Below are positions 21,380 to 30,965 of a stretch of DNA of 40,814 bases, in pieces; within the stretch, counting starts at the first letter, position 1, and each line of letters opens with the position of its first letter. Origin of the DNA: a virus; the IMG/VR virus record IMGVR_UViG_3300044996_000136, positions 1-40,814 of that record, one strand, 5' to 3'. The notes below the pieces were generated by a model, which searched no databases, had not been told where the DNA came from, and saw only the letters and a list, made by a program, of their open reading frames with translations. The translations under genes and the position numbers were made by a program.

Positions 21380-22300
21380 TTATATGTTCTGTCCAACAAC
21401 GAAACCATCATAATTTCCTGCAGAAGTACAAAGAAACCCGAGAATATCCGCCTTACTTGCTGTTGTTGTCAATGTAGGCGCACTTCCCCCGGCCCATTTT
21501 ATCGTAGAAAACCATGTTACGGTTCTTGACCCCGTTCCGTCCTGTAAAAGTCTTAAAATGAAAGTCTGCCCTACTGAGACGTTTGATACAGCTAGAGTTC
21601 TATTACCTCCCAAAGTAACAGAGTGAAAGTTGGAAGTTGCCATGTTAAAGGTAATCGTTGCCCCATCAGTATCTGCGGTAATTGTCCCATACCTAGCGTC
21701 TTGTCTAACTTTCCCTGTTCCTTTTCCCGCAAAGGTTAGATCAATATTTGTATCCCCCCCGGTTGCAGAAAGAGTAGGGGCGTTACCCGTGGCGGCGTTT
21801 GCTACTGTGATTTCGTTTACAGCCGACGCAGTAGCGGTTACCTTAAAAAGTTCATTCGCATTTGTATCGTTTATTGAGGTTATTACTTTAGGAGAGGTTA
21901 TAGTTGGGGTTACTAGCGAAGCATTGGTCATGCCTTTCGTGTGCAACCCACCCGCTTGGGTATGTTCCGCAACTAAAGCGTCAACTAGGTCATTCCAGTC
22001 CTTTGCATTCCAGACCATTTCCACTACTGGAGAAGTATGGGCCTGTTCTGTGGTCCCGTCATATCCCCTGCCCCCGGTAGAAACTACAAAATTACTCCCG
22101 CTTATTGTCCCCTTTATTCTCTCCATTAATGACGGTGTAGCCGTTCCTGAAGAATTAACCCTGTCAAAAGTTAAGGTTATTTCCGTATCTGTCGGTAGGC
22201 CCACCACAGAATTAGGAGTAATCGTTACTGACGTACCCGTCCCGAACGAATTGGTGGTACTTGAATATAGACTTTTATACTTGCGTGCAAGGTCTGCCAT
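21380..22300 (-). CDS. Tail fibre protein
   Basis: 306 residues, rich in Thr, Ser, Gly and Ala, with repeated short beta strands typical of phage fibres. The middle has an intertwined-fibre look (ANAATGNAPTLSATGGDTNI), and the end (VTWFSTIKWAGGSAPTLTTT) is a common fibre tip pattern. ATG 22300 directly follows a hairpin plus seven T residues, with no ribosome binding site. It opens the tail/lysis transcription unit. Confidence 0.75.
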   Translation of the reverse strand: MADLARKYKSLYSSTTNSFGTGTSVTITPNSVVGLPTDTEITLTFDRVNSSGTATPSLMERIKGTISGSNFVVSTGGRGYDGTTEQAHTSPVVEMVWNAKDWNDLVDALVAEHTQAGGLHTKGMTNASLVTPTITSPKVITSINDTNANELFKVTATASAVNEITVANAATGNAPTLSATGGDTNIDLTFAGKGTGKVRQDARYGTITADTDGATITFNMATSNFHSVTLGGNRTLAVSNVSVGQTFILRLLQDGTGSRTVTWFSTIKWAGGSAPTLTTTASKADILGFLCTSAGNYDGFVVGQNI

Positions 22301-22362
22301 AAAAAAAGACGCCAGATATGTTGGCGTCCGTGTTCCGCAAAAAGCGGAATATAAACAAATTT
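22301..22362 (-). terminator. Two-hairpin leader ending in a U-run at the tail fibre start codon
   Basis: On the minus strand, hairpin 1 (22333-22349, TTCCGC/GCGGAA) and hairpin 2 (22308-22328, GACGCCA/TGGCGTC, 7-base loop) are followed by seven U residues and then ATG 22300. This is the same architecture as at 4063, 25065 and 30894. Confidence 0.82.
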
Positions 22363-22392
22363 CTTTTACACTACCCCACAGGAAATTGTCAA
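22363..22392 (-). promoter_or_regulatory. Late promoter (TTGACA, N18, TAAAAG)
   Basis: TTGACA at 22392-22387 directly follows the TAG stop of the nozzle gene; TAAAAG at 22368-22363 is 18 bp away. The -10 box is the weakest of the set, but spacing and position agree with the other late promoters. Confidence 0.7.
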
Positions 22393-24369
22393 CTATAACT
22401 CCCAGTCTGATGGCGGTGGTGTTCTGGTTGGTTTTCCCTCAATGATAAAACCATGCAAGATATAGTCTGTATCTACTCCAGAAGTAGTAATCCTCATTTT
22501 TATATCTCTCAATGTCTTTCCTATACGCACATAATGAGGATCAGACGAATCGGAAAACGTAGTTGGAGTACCACTTGTTGACCCCATCTGGACGTCACCC
22601 ATTAGGTCCCACCCCATACCCGTTAAGGAATATGTTGGGGAAATTGTCTTAGACGCTATCGCCTGAAATGATTTTCTTCTCTGTGTACCTGATACCTCAA
22701 AATTAATCGTCCCTCTAGGAGAACCAAGTTTCAAATAAACTTTGCCTATCTTCATGAAGTCCTTCCATAGTTTGGCTGTATTTAATCTCCCGGTAGCAAA
22801 TTCGGTATCAAAGGAAACGCCCAAATCGCCAGCGATATTTTCCCCTATTTCAATCAATTTAGTCCCAGAATTGGGGACGTAAAGGAAATGTGTCACCCCG
22901 GAAGTATCTGTGTATTCTAGGAAATTCTTAACCCCAAAAGACCAATCAACAATCCATCCCTGGCGTTCCGTGTCTAAAATGATAATTTTAGTGTTTCCTG
23001 TGGAGGTAGTCGGCACGGAAATGAATACTTTAGCGTCATAAAAGTAAGACGCTATCCCGCTTATCTTTGACCCGATCAAAGAGTTCCAATATGGTCTAAT
23101 CTTACTGGAAATTTCATTTGTCCTTAAAATCCCATAATAGTTTTGTTGCGGGCCAAGAGAAAACCAGCCTTTTCTATTGGCAAACATAATGTTATTACCA
23201 TCCGAGACTACCGAGTTTTGGGCTTCTGTACCCCATGAACCCACAATTTTAACCGCAGATGGGACGGAGAAAGAAGTATCACCAACAGTTATCGAAGAAA
23301 TAGATATTTGCCAGACTGCCCCCCGACCTTCTGGGGTTTTACAAAGCACCGTAGCCCTGCCTTCTCCCTGACCTGTTTGGTAGTGAACGACTTTAACTGG
23401 CGTTTCCCGGCCACCTTTTTCCAAATTTATCCATCCCCCACCATAGAAGTCGGAGAATACACCCATGAATGTCCCCGTGCCAGAAAAATGCACCGTGTAC
23501 CGCGAATTACTGTCATTAGTCCCCCACATCCTATTCCCAGAAACAACCATTGAGGTAAACTTAGGAGCTGCGGTAGTATTCTGCAATGGCGGAGTAACGT
23601 ATGGGTTTATAGCCAAAGTTCCATCATCCTGGAAAGATGAGGCGGTAGTCGAGGTTAAAAGGGCTTCATCCCCCGATTCGTCGGAAATATAAACCTGATA
23701 CCGGGAAGCACCAGACGCGACAGTCCATGACCAAGTTATAGCCTCAGTAATTCCCGACCCAGCAGCGTTGTACCAATTGTCTCTTAGTTTATTGGTAGTT
23801 ACCGAAGCCTCCGTTGATCCAACTGTTTCTCCAATGTCGTTTAGGGCTGTGACTTGGCAATAGTAAGTATAAGATCCAGAAGCAAGACCAGAAGCTCTTG
23901 CCCCAGAAACTCCTGTAGGTGCGGATATACTGGAATATGTGGTTAAAACAGAACCATCGTATCTGGCTAGATTATCTGTGCCATTAGCGATATAAAGATA
24001 CCCTGCTATTTGTAAAAAATAACATTGAATCCCAGCAGTAAACGTGGCCCCTGTGATCGATGTCCATGATCCCCCATTAGTAGATTTATACGCTACTCCC
24101 CCAGCAACAGCAATTAGTTCTGTTGTCCCGTCTGATTTTAAATACTCTGCAGAACCATCACAGTTTGCACCAAGATCGGCCCCATAGTAAGCCGTCCCCC
24201 ATCTTGGTTTTGGTAAACCGTCTTGATCCCATATTAAGTTAGTAGCAGTAACAGCCTCGTTATCGTCTACTCTGGCTTCATCGAGGAGCTTATTGACTAG
24301 ACCACGAAAGTCCTTTATTTCGTGGACCGCTGTACCTGTATTTTTTCTTCGTGATTGCAGTCGAATCAT
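22393..24369 (-). CDS. Tail nozzle/stabilisation protein
   Basis: 658 residues, almost all beta. The start (EIKDFRGLVNKLLDEARVDD, then NLIWDQDGLPKPRWGT) is typical of podovirus tail proteins of the nozzle (T7 gp12/P22 gp10) kind. Residues about 150-265 look like an inserted fibronectin-type domain (YYCQVTALNDIGETVGSTE). Together with the adaptor gene just upstream it defines a short tail. The call rests on size, composition and context. Confidence 0.7.
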   Translation of the reverse strand: MIRLQSRRKNTGTAVHEIKDFRGLVNKLLDEARVDDNEAVTATNLIWDQDGLPKPRWGTAYYGADLGANCDGSAEYLKSDGTTELIAVAGGVAYKSTNGGSWTSITGATFTAGIQCYFLQIAGYLYIANGTDNLARYDGSVLTTYSSISAPTGVSGARASGLASGSYTYYCQVTALNDIGETVGSTEASVTTNKLRDNWYNAAGSGITEAITWSWTVASGASRYQVYISDESGDEALLTSTTASSFQDDGTLAINPYVTPPLQNTTAAPKFTSMVVSGNRMWGTNDSNSRYTVHFSGTGTFMGVFSDFYGGGWINLEKGGRETPVKVVHYQTGQGEGRATVLCKTPEGRGAVWQISISSITVGDTSFSVPSAVKIVGSWGTEAQNSVVSDGNNIMFANRKGWFSLGPQQNYYGILRTNEISSKIRPYWNSLIGSKISGIASYFYDAKVFISVPTTSTGNTKIIILDTERQGWIVDWSFGVKNFLEYTDTSGVTHFLYVPNSGTKLIEIGENIAGDLGVSFDTEFATGRLNTAKLWKDFMKIGKVYLKLGSPRGTINFEVSGTQRRKSFQAIASKTISPTYSLTGMGWDLMGDVQMGSTSGTPTTFSDSSDPHYVRIGKTLRDIKMRITTSGVDTDYILHGFIIEGKPTRTPPPSDWEL

Positions 24370-24374
24370 ACATA

Positions 24375-25064
24375 CTAAACACCAAACCCGTCACCAAATT
24401 CTATAGAGCTTGGTATATTATCAGAAACACCATATAACTGGCTCATGTTGACAACTCGCATTTGTTCCAGCCTGGCTTCCGCCATGTTGTTGTAATCTGG
24501 ATCTACACCGTCTTCTGCCATGTGGGCGGCAATAAAATAAGAGATAAAATAAGGATCAGCCATCTCTGTCGTACTAGTTGTAGCTGTAAATTTGGTCGCC
24601 TGTTTATAATACTCATAATGAATTGTGTCACCAGTTGTTAAAGTGATATTGGGATTGAAATGTAAAGTAAACCCTGCTTTTTCTGAACCAGAAAACCAGC
24701 AAACTCTAGCACTAGATTCATCATAAACAGCCGATTTTTCCGAGGGGATAACCTGCCAATACGAAGAAGATCCTCCAGAATCGGAAGTACGAACATAAGA
24801 AGACGGATAACGCATATCCGTTGGAGCGGTGTAGTCATAGGTTCCCGCTGTTATTGTTTTAGTTACTGACGAGGCTGCGTCGTCAAGAGTTACCCATAGT
24901 TCTTTCCATCTGGTATTATCGTAAAACTCCCACCTGTTGATAGCTGCGTCTCCCAATTTTTGGGCCGTAGTAAACTCATCATCTCCACTGACCCAAGGAT
25001 CGGCCCCCTTTTCTAAAAGATAGTAGGCATTGGTTATAACTTCACTAGCGGTTAAAGCTGCCAT
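24375..25064 (-). CDS. Head-tail adaptor protein
   Basis: 229 residues from ATG 25064. The start (TASEVITNAYYLLEKGADPW) and the helical end (AAHMAEDGVDPDYNNMAEAR) match adaptor/tail-tubular-A-type proteins of podoviruses, which sit under the portal. The frame could extend to 25115, but that would translate the hairpin leader. No ribosome binding site precedes the ATG; a hairpin plus six T residues does. It is followed by the nozzle gene. Confidence 0.7.
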   Translation of the reverse strand: MAALTASEVITNAYYLLEKGADPWVSGDDEFTTAQKLGDAAINRWEFYDNTRWKELWVTLDDAASSVTKTITAGTYDYTAPTDMRYPSSYVRTSDSGGSSSYWQVIPSEKSAVYDESSARVCWFSGSEKAGFTLHFNPNITLTTGDTIHYEYYKQATKFTATTSTTEMADPYFISYFIAAHMAEDGVDPDYNNMAEARLEQMRVVNMSQLYGVSDNIPSSIEFGDGFGV

Positions 25065-25122
25065 AAAAAAGGCCCCGCCTAGCGGGGCTCTCGTCCTGCC
25101 AAAAGCAGGACACAAGTAATTT
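25065..25122 (-). terminator. Two-hairpin leader ending in a U-run at the adaptor start codon
   Basis: On the minus strand, hairpin 1 (25093-25111, GTCCTGC/GCAGGAC) and hairpin 2 (25072-25088, GCCCCGC/GCGGGGC, 3-base loop) are followed by C and six U residues, then ATG 25064. Its second hairpin arms are identical to those before the portal gene. Confidence 0.85.
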
Positions 25123-25152
25123 CTTATATCACCCCAAACAAAAATATGTCAA
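25123..25152 (-). promoter_or_regulatory. Late promoter (TTGACA, N18, TATAAG) containing a stop codon
   Basis: TTGACA at 25152-25147, TATAAG at 25128-25123, 18-bp spacer. The TGA stop of the 1,524-residue gene (25151-25149) lies inside the -35 hexamer. Confidence 0.85.
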
Positions 25153-28100
25153 GTTTTGATGGTGTATTTCCGGCTAAGAGACTTTATCTTAATTTTTTTA
25201 GGAGAAATTATCTTAATATTTTTTACTCCTCCCTTTCTTATTCTTAACTTGGGTACAGAAACCCTCTTGATAGACACCTTTGCGGGCTTTTTAGGCTTGG
25301 TAAAACTCTTGTAACTTTTGTATTTAGCAACACTTTCTTCCAAGTCACGAATTTTTTTTCCAAGTCGGATCGAATCATCTTTTTCATCGGGAGCTGTCAA
25401 TGTTTTACTGTAATCTTTCAGGTAAGAAATGTAATCCTGTGTAACTGACACCCAACCGTTAACATCTCCTGTAGCTTTTAGCTTACTGGCCATATCAGAA
25501 TACAGCGCGTTTGTTTCGCTATATTTTTGTTTTGCTATGTTATAAGACGACACAGAACCAGGTTTACTTGAATCTGGATAATATAAACGTCCATTAAACT
25601 CTTGTTCTTTTCCTGTCTGCAAAACTTTCTGACGGATTATCTCCTCCCGGATTTTATAGTCTTGACTTTCAATAGTCCCACCGGATTTAACTTCTTTTAA
25701 CTTTTTATCCTTGGCGCGCTCGTCAATCACAGACTGATAATAGTCTTTACCTAATATCTTAAATACCCCCGACTGTAGTTCACTAAGAGGTTTACGATTT
25801 TCTTGAAAGTACCTCTCAGCTTCTGGAGTTGAATACTGACCAAACAAAGCAGATTTGACAGCATTGGGAATATTTTGGTCCACAGGAAATTTGACCCCAG
25901 TTTCTTTTCCAACATAACCTTTGGCGAAAGATGTTAAACCTTCCATAGTTTTCTTAACCTGGGCTCCGCCATATGGAGGAATCAACTTGAATAGTGGATC
26001 CTGTAACCCTTTAGTTGCTAATACACCACCTCCAAAACGGGTTGGATCTTCTCTGCCAAATAATTCTTTCCTTGTGGGGAAACCAAGTTCTTTATTCCCG
26101 TATTCTGGATAAATAGAAGCTATTGTTTGTCCTAGGGGTAAATTGGACAATACCTCACCAGCTTGCCTTCCAGTGAATTTAATCAATCCCTGCTTTTTGT
26201 CTTCTTCTTGACGCAGAATCTCCACTCCATCTTGCAACGATTTCAAAGGATCAAAGGACACACTTGATCCCCTGACCGCTTCCCCGGCACGATTAAAAAG
26301 ATAGTTAAGGGCAAATAAAGCAGTTAGTTTCCCAAAGGACTTTTCATCAACAAAATCTTTCATAACCCACCATAAATTACCAACTTCTAACTGGAAAGGA
26401 GCAACTAACTGAAATAACCGAGCCTTCTGGCCAAGGGGGGGCTCTCCGATACCCCTACCACCGACCATTCTCCTCGTAGCCTCATCGGCAAACCGAATAG
26501 CGTCTGGCACGCCTAATTGTAATCCCTTTTCGTACTCCGAATTCCAAATATATTTAGTTCCAGATTCATCAAGAACAGTCAAGAACCACTTGCCAAATTT
26601 TTTGGTATCGCCAAGTATTCCTCGATCAAATTTGTCAAAAGCATTAAAATAACGCTCTTTCAAGAATAGGGATTGAAGCATTGGTTTGTTTTCTTTTACT
26701 AATCCTCCGACCGTCCTAGCTAAACCTTTAGTAGCGTTAACTACTCCGACATCTGCAATCCCCTGTGGTACATTGTAAATTTGTGCGATAGAAGAAGCAG
26801 CATTAAATAATACCGTGTTGGCTTTTACTCTATTATTTACCCAGTCAAGAACCCTAAAAGCCGTTCTTCCTCCTACCTCTTGAGCAACTCTGTCTATGGG
26901 ATTAGTTTTCCCTGATAGGTCGTCAGCAAAACGATTCAAAGACAAAATTAAATTATTCAAGTGTCCAGTTTCTTTAGTGGCTTCAGAAAGTTCATCAGCT
27001 AGCGCCCGGAAACGACCGATATTAGGATCAATGTGTTTGGCAACGGCCGCGGATTTGATATAGTTCAAAAACCCACCAACCGCGTCGAGCTCACTCTTAA
27101 CCCCAAGTCTTTTTTGAGCAATAGAAAGAAATCTTGATAAAGGCTTTGTACTATATGATTTACCGGCTAAAGTTGAAGAAATCCCCGCGGGTGTGTCAAA
27201 AATGTTCGCTAGTCCTTTTAAGCCTTCCTGTACTTCGCGAAAATGGCGGTAATAATCTTGGCGGTAGGGAATAAGTTTATCGGGATCATTCGGATATAAA
27301 TATGCTCTAACTTTATTAACCTCATTTCTCAAAAGATCATAGTTTGTTCTAAACCACTCATCAGCCTTAATTATCTTTTGGGCCTTATCCTGTCCAAATT
27401 CTTTAATCAATGATGTTAGATCCCTTGTCTTCTCGCCATACTCCTGTACCGCAGCACTTTCTCTACTTCCCGCCTTAATACCAAGTCCATTTTCAATCTC
27501 TCCACTTACCTTATTACTCCACATAGATAATTCGTCATAGAACCTACCTTTTGAATTTTCAAAAGGCTTGAGAATCAAATCATCCACTTGATTGTACCTT
27601 TCCCCAAAAGCATGTTTTAGATTACGGTACATATCCCGCCAATAAATAGTTGGGCTAGCAATATCTCTTAAATTCTCTACATTTGACGATAAGGGAGAAG
27701 CAGACTTTTTAATAGCTCCAAGAACAGTTTTTTCCAGGCTTTTTGTAGCACCTAGCGAACCGAATAGGGACTTGTCGGCTTCGGCCATATAACGATTAAA
27801 TTCATTTTTAGCTGCTTGTTGAGCCTTGTTTGCCACCCTAGCTAAAGTTTGTGGTGTAGCCCCAGCGTTGTATACACCTTGAATTGGTCGCTCTATCTGC
27901 TTGATGAAAGCCGTCTGTGCTTCTTTGTTTAGCTGAATTTGCTCTCTTGAAGTAGCCAATCTCCCAAATTCTCGTTCCCACATTTTTTGCTCGTCTAGGG
28001 ATTGCTTCTTAATTTGAAATAACTCTCGCTTTTCTGGAATGCTTTGCATTTTTGTTTTCAGATTTAGGGCAAAATCAAGAGTTGTGTTATCATCCGCACC

Positions 28101-29723
28101 TTCCAGCTGGGGGAAAGATTCTCGTACACCTGCTAATGCCCGATCAACCAGGTTGGGGTTCTTCCGCCTCAATGTCACTACGTCCCCACGACCTTCTACA
28201 AAGTCCTTCGTCCTAGCTAAAGACTTTAATTTATTGAATAAATCAATATTGCTACCTAAAGTGTCTCTATTTGCTTTCGCAATCTCCCGCTCTACTTCCC
28301 CGGCAGCAACAGCCTCTTCCAATTGTTTAACTTTTTCCTGTGAATTATTTGCTATTGCACTCGGAATACTAGCTCCCTGATTTGGTGGGGGTGGGGTGAA
28401 AGAATAAAAATTTTTAAGTTTTGAAATTATATCTTCTCTAACATATTTATTGTTCCAAGAAGCGAAGTTTTTTGATTTTTCAATTGCCCCATCTAGAGTT
28501 GGTGTATTTGCAACGATTGTCCCAACTTGCTCGTCAATAGCAGAAACCTGTCCTCTTCTATCAACCACACTTGCAAGAAACGCCTGTTTCCTATTTACCA
28601 TCTCTGATGGGGTAAAACCGCCGATACCAGGTTGCTCGCGTGATATAATTGAACTTGATGACAAGGGAGGATTGGATTGATTTATTTGTGGGGGAAGTGC
28701 ACCTTCTATGTTTTGCTGTGGTATTTGTCGGTTCGCTAATTTTCTTCGTGCGAGTGATTCTTCTACCGTTAGTGCATTTTTTCTCCCCATTATTCCAGTA
28801 GCGCTTTGGGCGTAATATTCATCAAGTGCTTTCCTTGCCTCTGGTGTTATTCCCCCTCCTGTTTGTAAAGGTTTAGCCTGATTTTGTCCCATCCTTTTCA
28901 TAGTCCTAATACTCAAGCCGAAAGGGGTATAATCATGAGGATTTTCTGCTAAATATAAGGCGTCACCAATGAACGACTTAGCTACTTTCAAGTATTGGTC
29001 CGAATCGCGAATAAATAATTTTGACATCTCCTTTGTAGAATTCGGATAAACTTGTTTTAATGCGTTACCAATGTGTTCTAAAACCCTCATCTGCTGCTGA
29101 GGACGAAGACTTCTCCATTGATTTATTCCCTCATAGGCCATTTTTATAGTTCCATAATTTTTTTGTATTCTGTCTAGGACGTTTTTACGCGATAATTTTC
29201 CAGCGAAAAGTGTAATAGGAATTTCAGCAAGATTAAGACCCTCCTTGACTACGGGCCGGGTAGTAAAAGCCTCTCCCAATCCAGCGTATTGTTCTCCAGT
29301 AAAACCCTTGGCGAATGACCGCCATTGTTCAGTAATAGGTTTATTCTGTAATTGAGCCCGTTGCTTAACTTTTGCTCCCTCGTAACCTGCCCAAACTGGA
29401 CCAGCCGGGGTTAAGTTAAATAATGCTCCAGCAGTATTTAATGCTCCCCCCATAACATCCCCAACCTTGTTTATTATCGGTTTAGGTTGGGTAGCAGCAG
29501 AAAATAAGCGATTCGCCTCTCCTAGAGGTTGGAATACCCTATTTTTCATATACTCACCAACTACCGGGGGATAGGAAATAGGTTGTCTTGCCTGCTGGAA
29601 TCTCCTGATATTCTCGTAGTTTTGGGGTGTTGGTTGAGGATTAAAAGTTCTCTGAACAGCGTTGCCCGCTCCCGTTAAGAGTTTATCTAGTTCGTTGCGT
29701 AAATCTAAAAGCGATCTTGCCAT
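25149..29723 (-). CDS. Giant virion protein (probable internal/ejection protein)
   Basis: 1,524 residues, the largest protein in the phage. It is mostly helical; residues about 920-1160 contain DWVNNRVKANTVLFNAASS and nearby hydrophobic helices, a type I recall from large polyvalent phage proteins that travel with the DNA. The C-terminal 50 residues are very basic (KLRIRKGGVKNIKI). No protease or lysozyme motif was found. In a short-tailed phage such a protein may build the DNA channel or enter the cell. A GGTGGAGA site precedes ATG 29723. Confidence 0.65.
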   Translation of the reverse strand: MARSLLDLRNELDKLLTGAGNAVQRTFNPQPTPQNYENIRRFQQARQPISYPPVVGEYMKNRVFQPLGEANRLFSAATQPKPIINKVGDVMGGALNTAGALFNLTPAGPVWAGYEGAKVKQRAQLQNKPITEQWRSFAKGFTGEQYAGLGEAFTTRPVVKEGLNLAEIPITLFAGKLSRKNVLDRIQKNYGTIKMAYEGINQWRSLRPQQQMRVLEHIGNALKQVYPNSTKEMSKLFIRDSDQYLKVAKSFIGDALYLAENPHDYTPFGLSIRTMKRMGQNQAKPLQTGGGITPEARKALDEYYAQSATGIMGRKNALTVEESLARRKLANRQIPQQNIEGALPPQINQSNPPLSSSSIISREQPGIGGFTPSEMVNRKQAFLASVVDRRGQVSAIDEQVGTIVANTPTLDGAIEKSKNFASWNNKYVREDIISKLKNFYSFTPPPPNQGASIPSAIANNSQEKVKQLEEAVAAGEVEREIAKANRDTLGSNIDLFNKLKSLARTKDFVEGRGDVVTLRRKNPNLVDRALAGVRESFPQLEGADDNTTLDFALNLKTKMQSIPEKRELFQIKKQSLDEQKMWEREFGRLATSREQIQLNKEAQTAFIKQIERPIQGVYNAGATPQTLARVANKAQQAAKNEFNRYMAEADKSLFGSLGATKSLEKTVLGAIKKSASPLSSNVENLRDIASPTIYWRDMYRNLKHAFGERYNQVDDLILKPFENSKGRFYDELSMWSNKVSGEIENGLGIKAGSRESAAVQEYGEKTRDLTSLIKEFGQDKAQKIIKADEWFRTNYDLLRNEVNKVRAYLYPNDPDKLIPYRQDYYRHFREVQEGLKGLANIFDTPAGISSTLAGKSYSTKPLSRFLSIAQKRLGVKSELDAVGGFLNYIKSAAVAKHIDPNIGRFRALADELSEATKETGHLNNLILSLNRFADDLSGKTNPIDRVAQEVGGRTAFRVLDWVNNRVKANTVLFNAASSIAQIYNVPQGIADVGVVNATKGLARTVGGLVKENKPMLQSLFLKERYFNAFDKFDRGILGDTKKFGKWFLTVLDESGTKYIWNSEYEKGLQLGVPDAIRFADEATRRMVGGRGIGEPPLGQKARLFQLVAPFQLEVGNLWWVMKDFVDEKSFGKLTALFALNYLFNRAGEAVRGSSVSFDPLKSLQDGVEILRQEEDKKQGLIKFTGRQAGEVLSNLPLGQTIASIYPEYGNKELGFPTRKELFGREDPTRFGGGVLATKGLQDPLFKLIPPYGGAQVKKTMEGLTSFAKGYVGKETGVKFPVDQNIPNAVKSALFGQYSTPEAERYFQENRKPLSELQSGVFKILGKDYYQSVIDERAKDKKLKEVKSGGTIESQDYKIREEIIRQKVLQTGKEQEFNGRLYYPDSSKPGSVSSYNIAKQKYSETNALYSDMASKLKATGDVNGWVSVTQDYISYLKDYSKTLTAPDEKDDSIRLGKKIRDLEESVAKYKSYKSFTKPKKPAKVSIKRVSVPKLRIRKGGVKNIKIISPKKIKIKSLSRKYTIKT

Positions 29724-29728
29724 TCATC

Positions 29729-30790
29729 TTATCTCCACCACTCATCAGCCTTCGCGTTTTGTCCTGGGTAAAATCCCTGAGCCGAAGACGTATTCCATGA
29801 CGGCGCACCGGCAATGCTTGGTGTATTAATTCCTGGTGCCTGGAATCCACCTACGGCCTGCATGTTAGTCTTGAGTTGGTTTATATTAGTCGCTGTGTTC
29901 ATCGCCCATTGTTCAAGTGCAGCCCGGCGGTTTGCGCTTTCCTGTTGAACCATTTGTAACTGACCCAGACCAATATTTAATAATTCCTGCCCCTTTTGAA
30001 GTAGGGCTTGACCCTTGAGATTCCTAATTTGATTTTGGGCTTCAGCAAACCACTGAGCTATAGATAAAACCTGATTGTTCTTCTCGGTGTCCAAGCGGGA
30101 CTTTTCCTGGATATAGATATTATTTAGTCGAGATTCCCTATCTCCAATATCATTCATGATTGAGGATTGTTGAGATAGAATATCCCCACGGCCTTTTGAC
30201 CCAAGCTGGGTAAGAGCATAAGAGTATTGATTAGCAGCACTTGAATCCCCTGCCCCTCTTGCACCTAGATAGACCTGACCTGTCATAAACATATTTCGTA
30301 GGTTATCTGAAAGGTCTTTTAACGACTTCCCCGTCCTTTCCTCTGTTTTTCTCCGTTGTGTACCAAGATCGGCCATCCCCTGGGTTTTCTGTGCTCCCAA
30401 ATCAGATACTGATTGGTTGTACTGATTGGTAACGATTCCTTCTTGAGCAGCCCTTTGAGGATCAAGACCTGCCATTTGGTCATCTAAAGAGCGAAAATAA
30501 CCTTCATAGGCCTGGTTCAATAAATCATCTGGAGATGGCCCACCTGGAGTACCGCCACCAGATGGTTGAGGGGCACCACTTGATCCCCCACCAGAATATG
30601 ATCCCCCACTCGTACTTGCTCCTAATACGTTACCACCGTAGTTTGGCTGTATGCCCACGCTTTGATTAAGGGCAAGCCTGCCTTGATAGTTGGCAGCGTA
30701 GGGATTAGTCATACTGGATTGAGGTGTTACGGGACCACGATAGTTAGCGTAGTAGGGATTAGTTTGACTAGAACCGTATATTAAAGCCAT
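29729..30790 (-). CDS. Virion protein with Gly/Ser linker and coiled coil
   Basis: 353 residues. The start has two copies of a short repeat (TNPYYANYRG and TNPYAANYQG), then a Gly/Ser/Pro linker at about 55-88. Residues about 95-310 are helical and Gln/Ala-rich, typical of internal or ejection proteins. AAGGT precedes ATG 30790. It lies between a tiny conserved gene and the giant virion protein, so an internal virion role is likely. Confidence 0.65.
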   Translation of the reverse strand: MALIYGSSQTNPYYANYRGPVTPQSSMTNPYAANYQGRLALNQSVGIQPNYGGNVLGASTSGGSYSGGGSSGAPQPSGGGTPGGPSPDDLLNQAYEGYFRSLDDQMAGLDPQRAAQEGIVTNQYNQSVSDLGAQKTQGMADLGTQRRKTEERTGKSLKDLSDNLRNMFMTGQVYLGARGAGDSSAANQYSYALTQLGSKGRGDILSQQSSIMNDIGDRESRLNNIYIQEKSRLDTEKNNQVLSIAQWFAEAQNQIRNLKGQALLQKGQELLNIGLGQLQMVQQESANRRAALEQWAMNTATNINQLKTNMQAVGGFQAPGINTPSIAGAPSWNTSSAQGFYPGQNAKADEWWR

Positions 30791-30791
30791 A

Positions 30792-30893
30792 TTATTTTTT
30801 TACCTTGCAGCCATATTTCTTATCCCATTTCTTCGCAATCTTGGGATGTTTGGCGTGCATATACTTGCGTTGCTTTTCTGATTTATAAGGCAT
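30792..30893 (-). CDS. Tiny basic phage protein (MPYKSEKQRKYMHAKHP type)
   Basis: 33 residues from ATG 30893. The pattern KSEKQRKYMHAKHP, then IAKKWDKKYG, is one seen in very small proteins of many tailed phages, whose function is unknown. The longer frame to 30995 would translate the promoter and leader. It is the first gene of the internal virion operon, directly after a hairpin and seven T residues. Confidence 0.8.
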   Translation of the reverse strand: MPYKSEKQRKYMHAKHPKIAKKWDKKYGCKVKK

Positions 30894-30965
30894 AAAAAAA
30901 GATCCGTTCCCATTAGATGGGCTTGCGGATCGCAATCCGTAAACACGGATCAGTAATCTTCGTGA
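30894..30965 (-). terminator. Two-hairpin leader ending in a U-run at a start codon
   Basis: On the minus strand, hairpin 1 (30935-30950, ATCCGT/ACGGAT) and a longer two-part hairpin 2 (30901-30931, GATCCG/CGGATC outer and CCCAT/ATGGG inner) are followed by seven U residues and ATG 30893. The arms of hairpins 1 and 2 share ATCCG, so they could also exchange partners. Confidence 0.82.

Noticed and set aside
21630-22445. Long plus-strand frame (271 residues) opposite the tail fibre gene
   Set aside because: It is the shadow of a low-complexity fibre gene on the other strand. It has no ribosome binding site and no recognisable domain.
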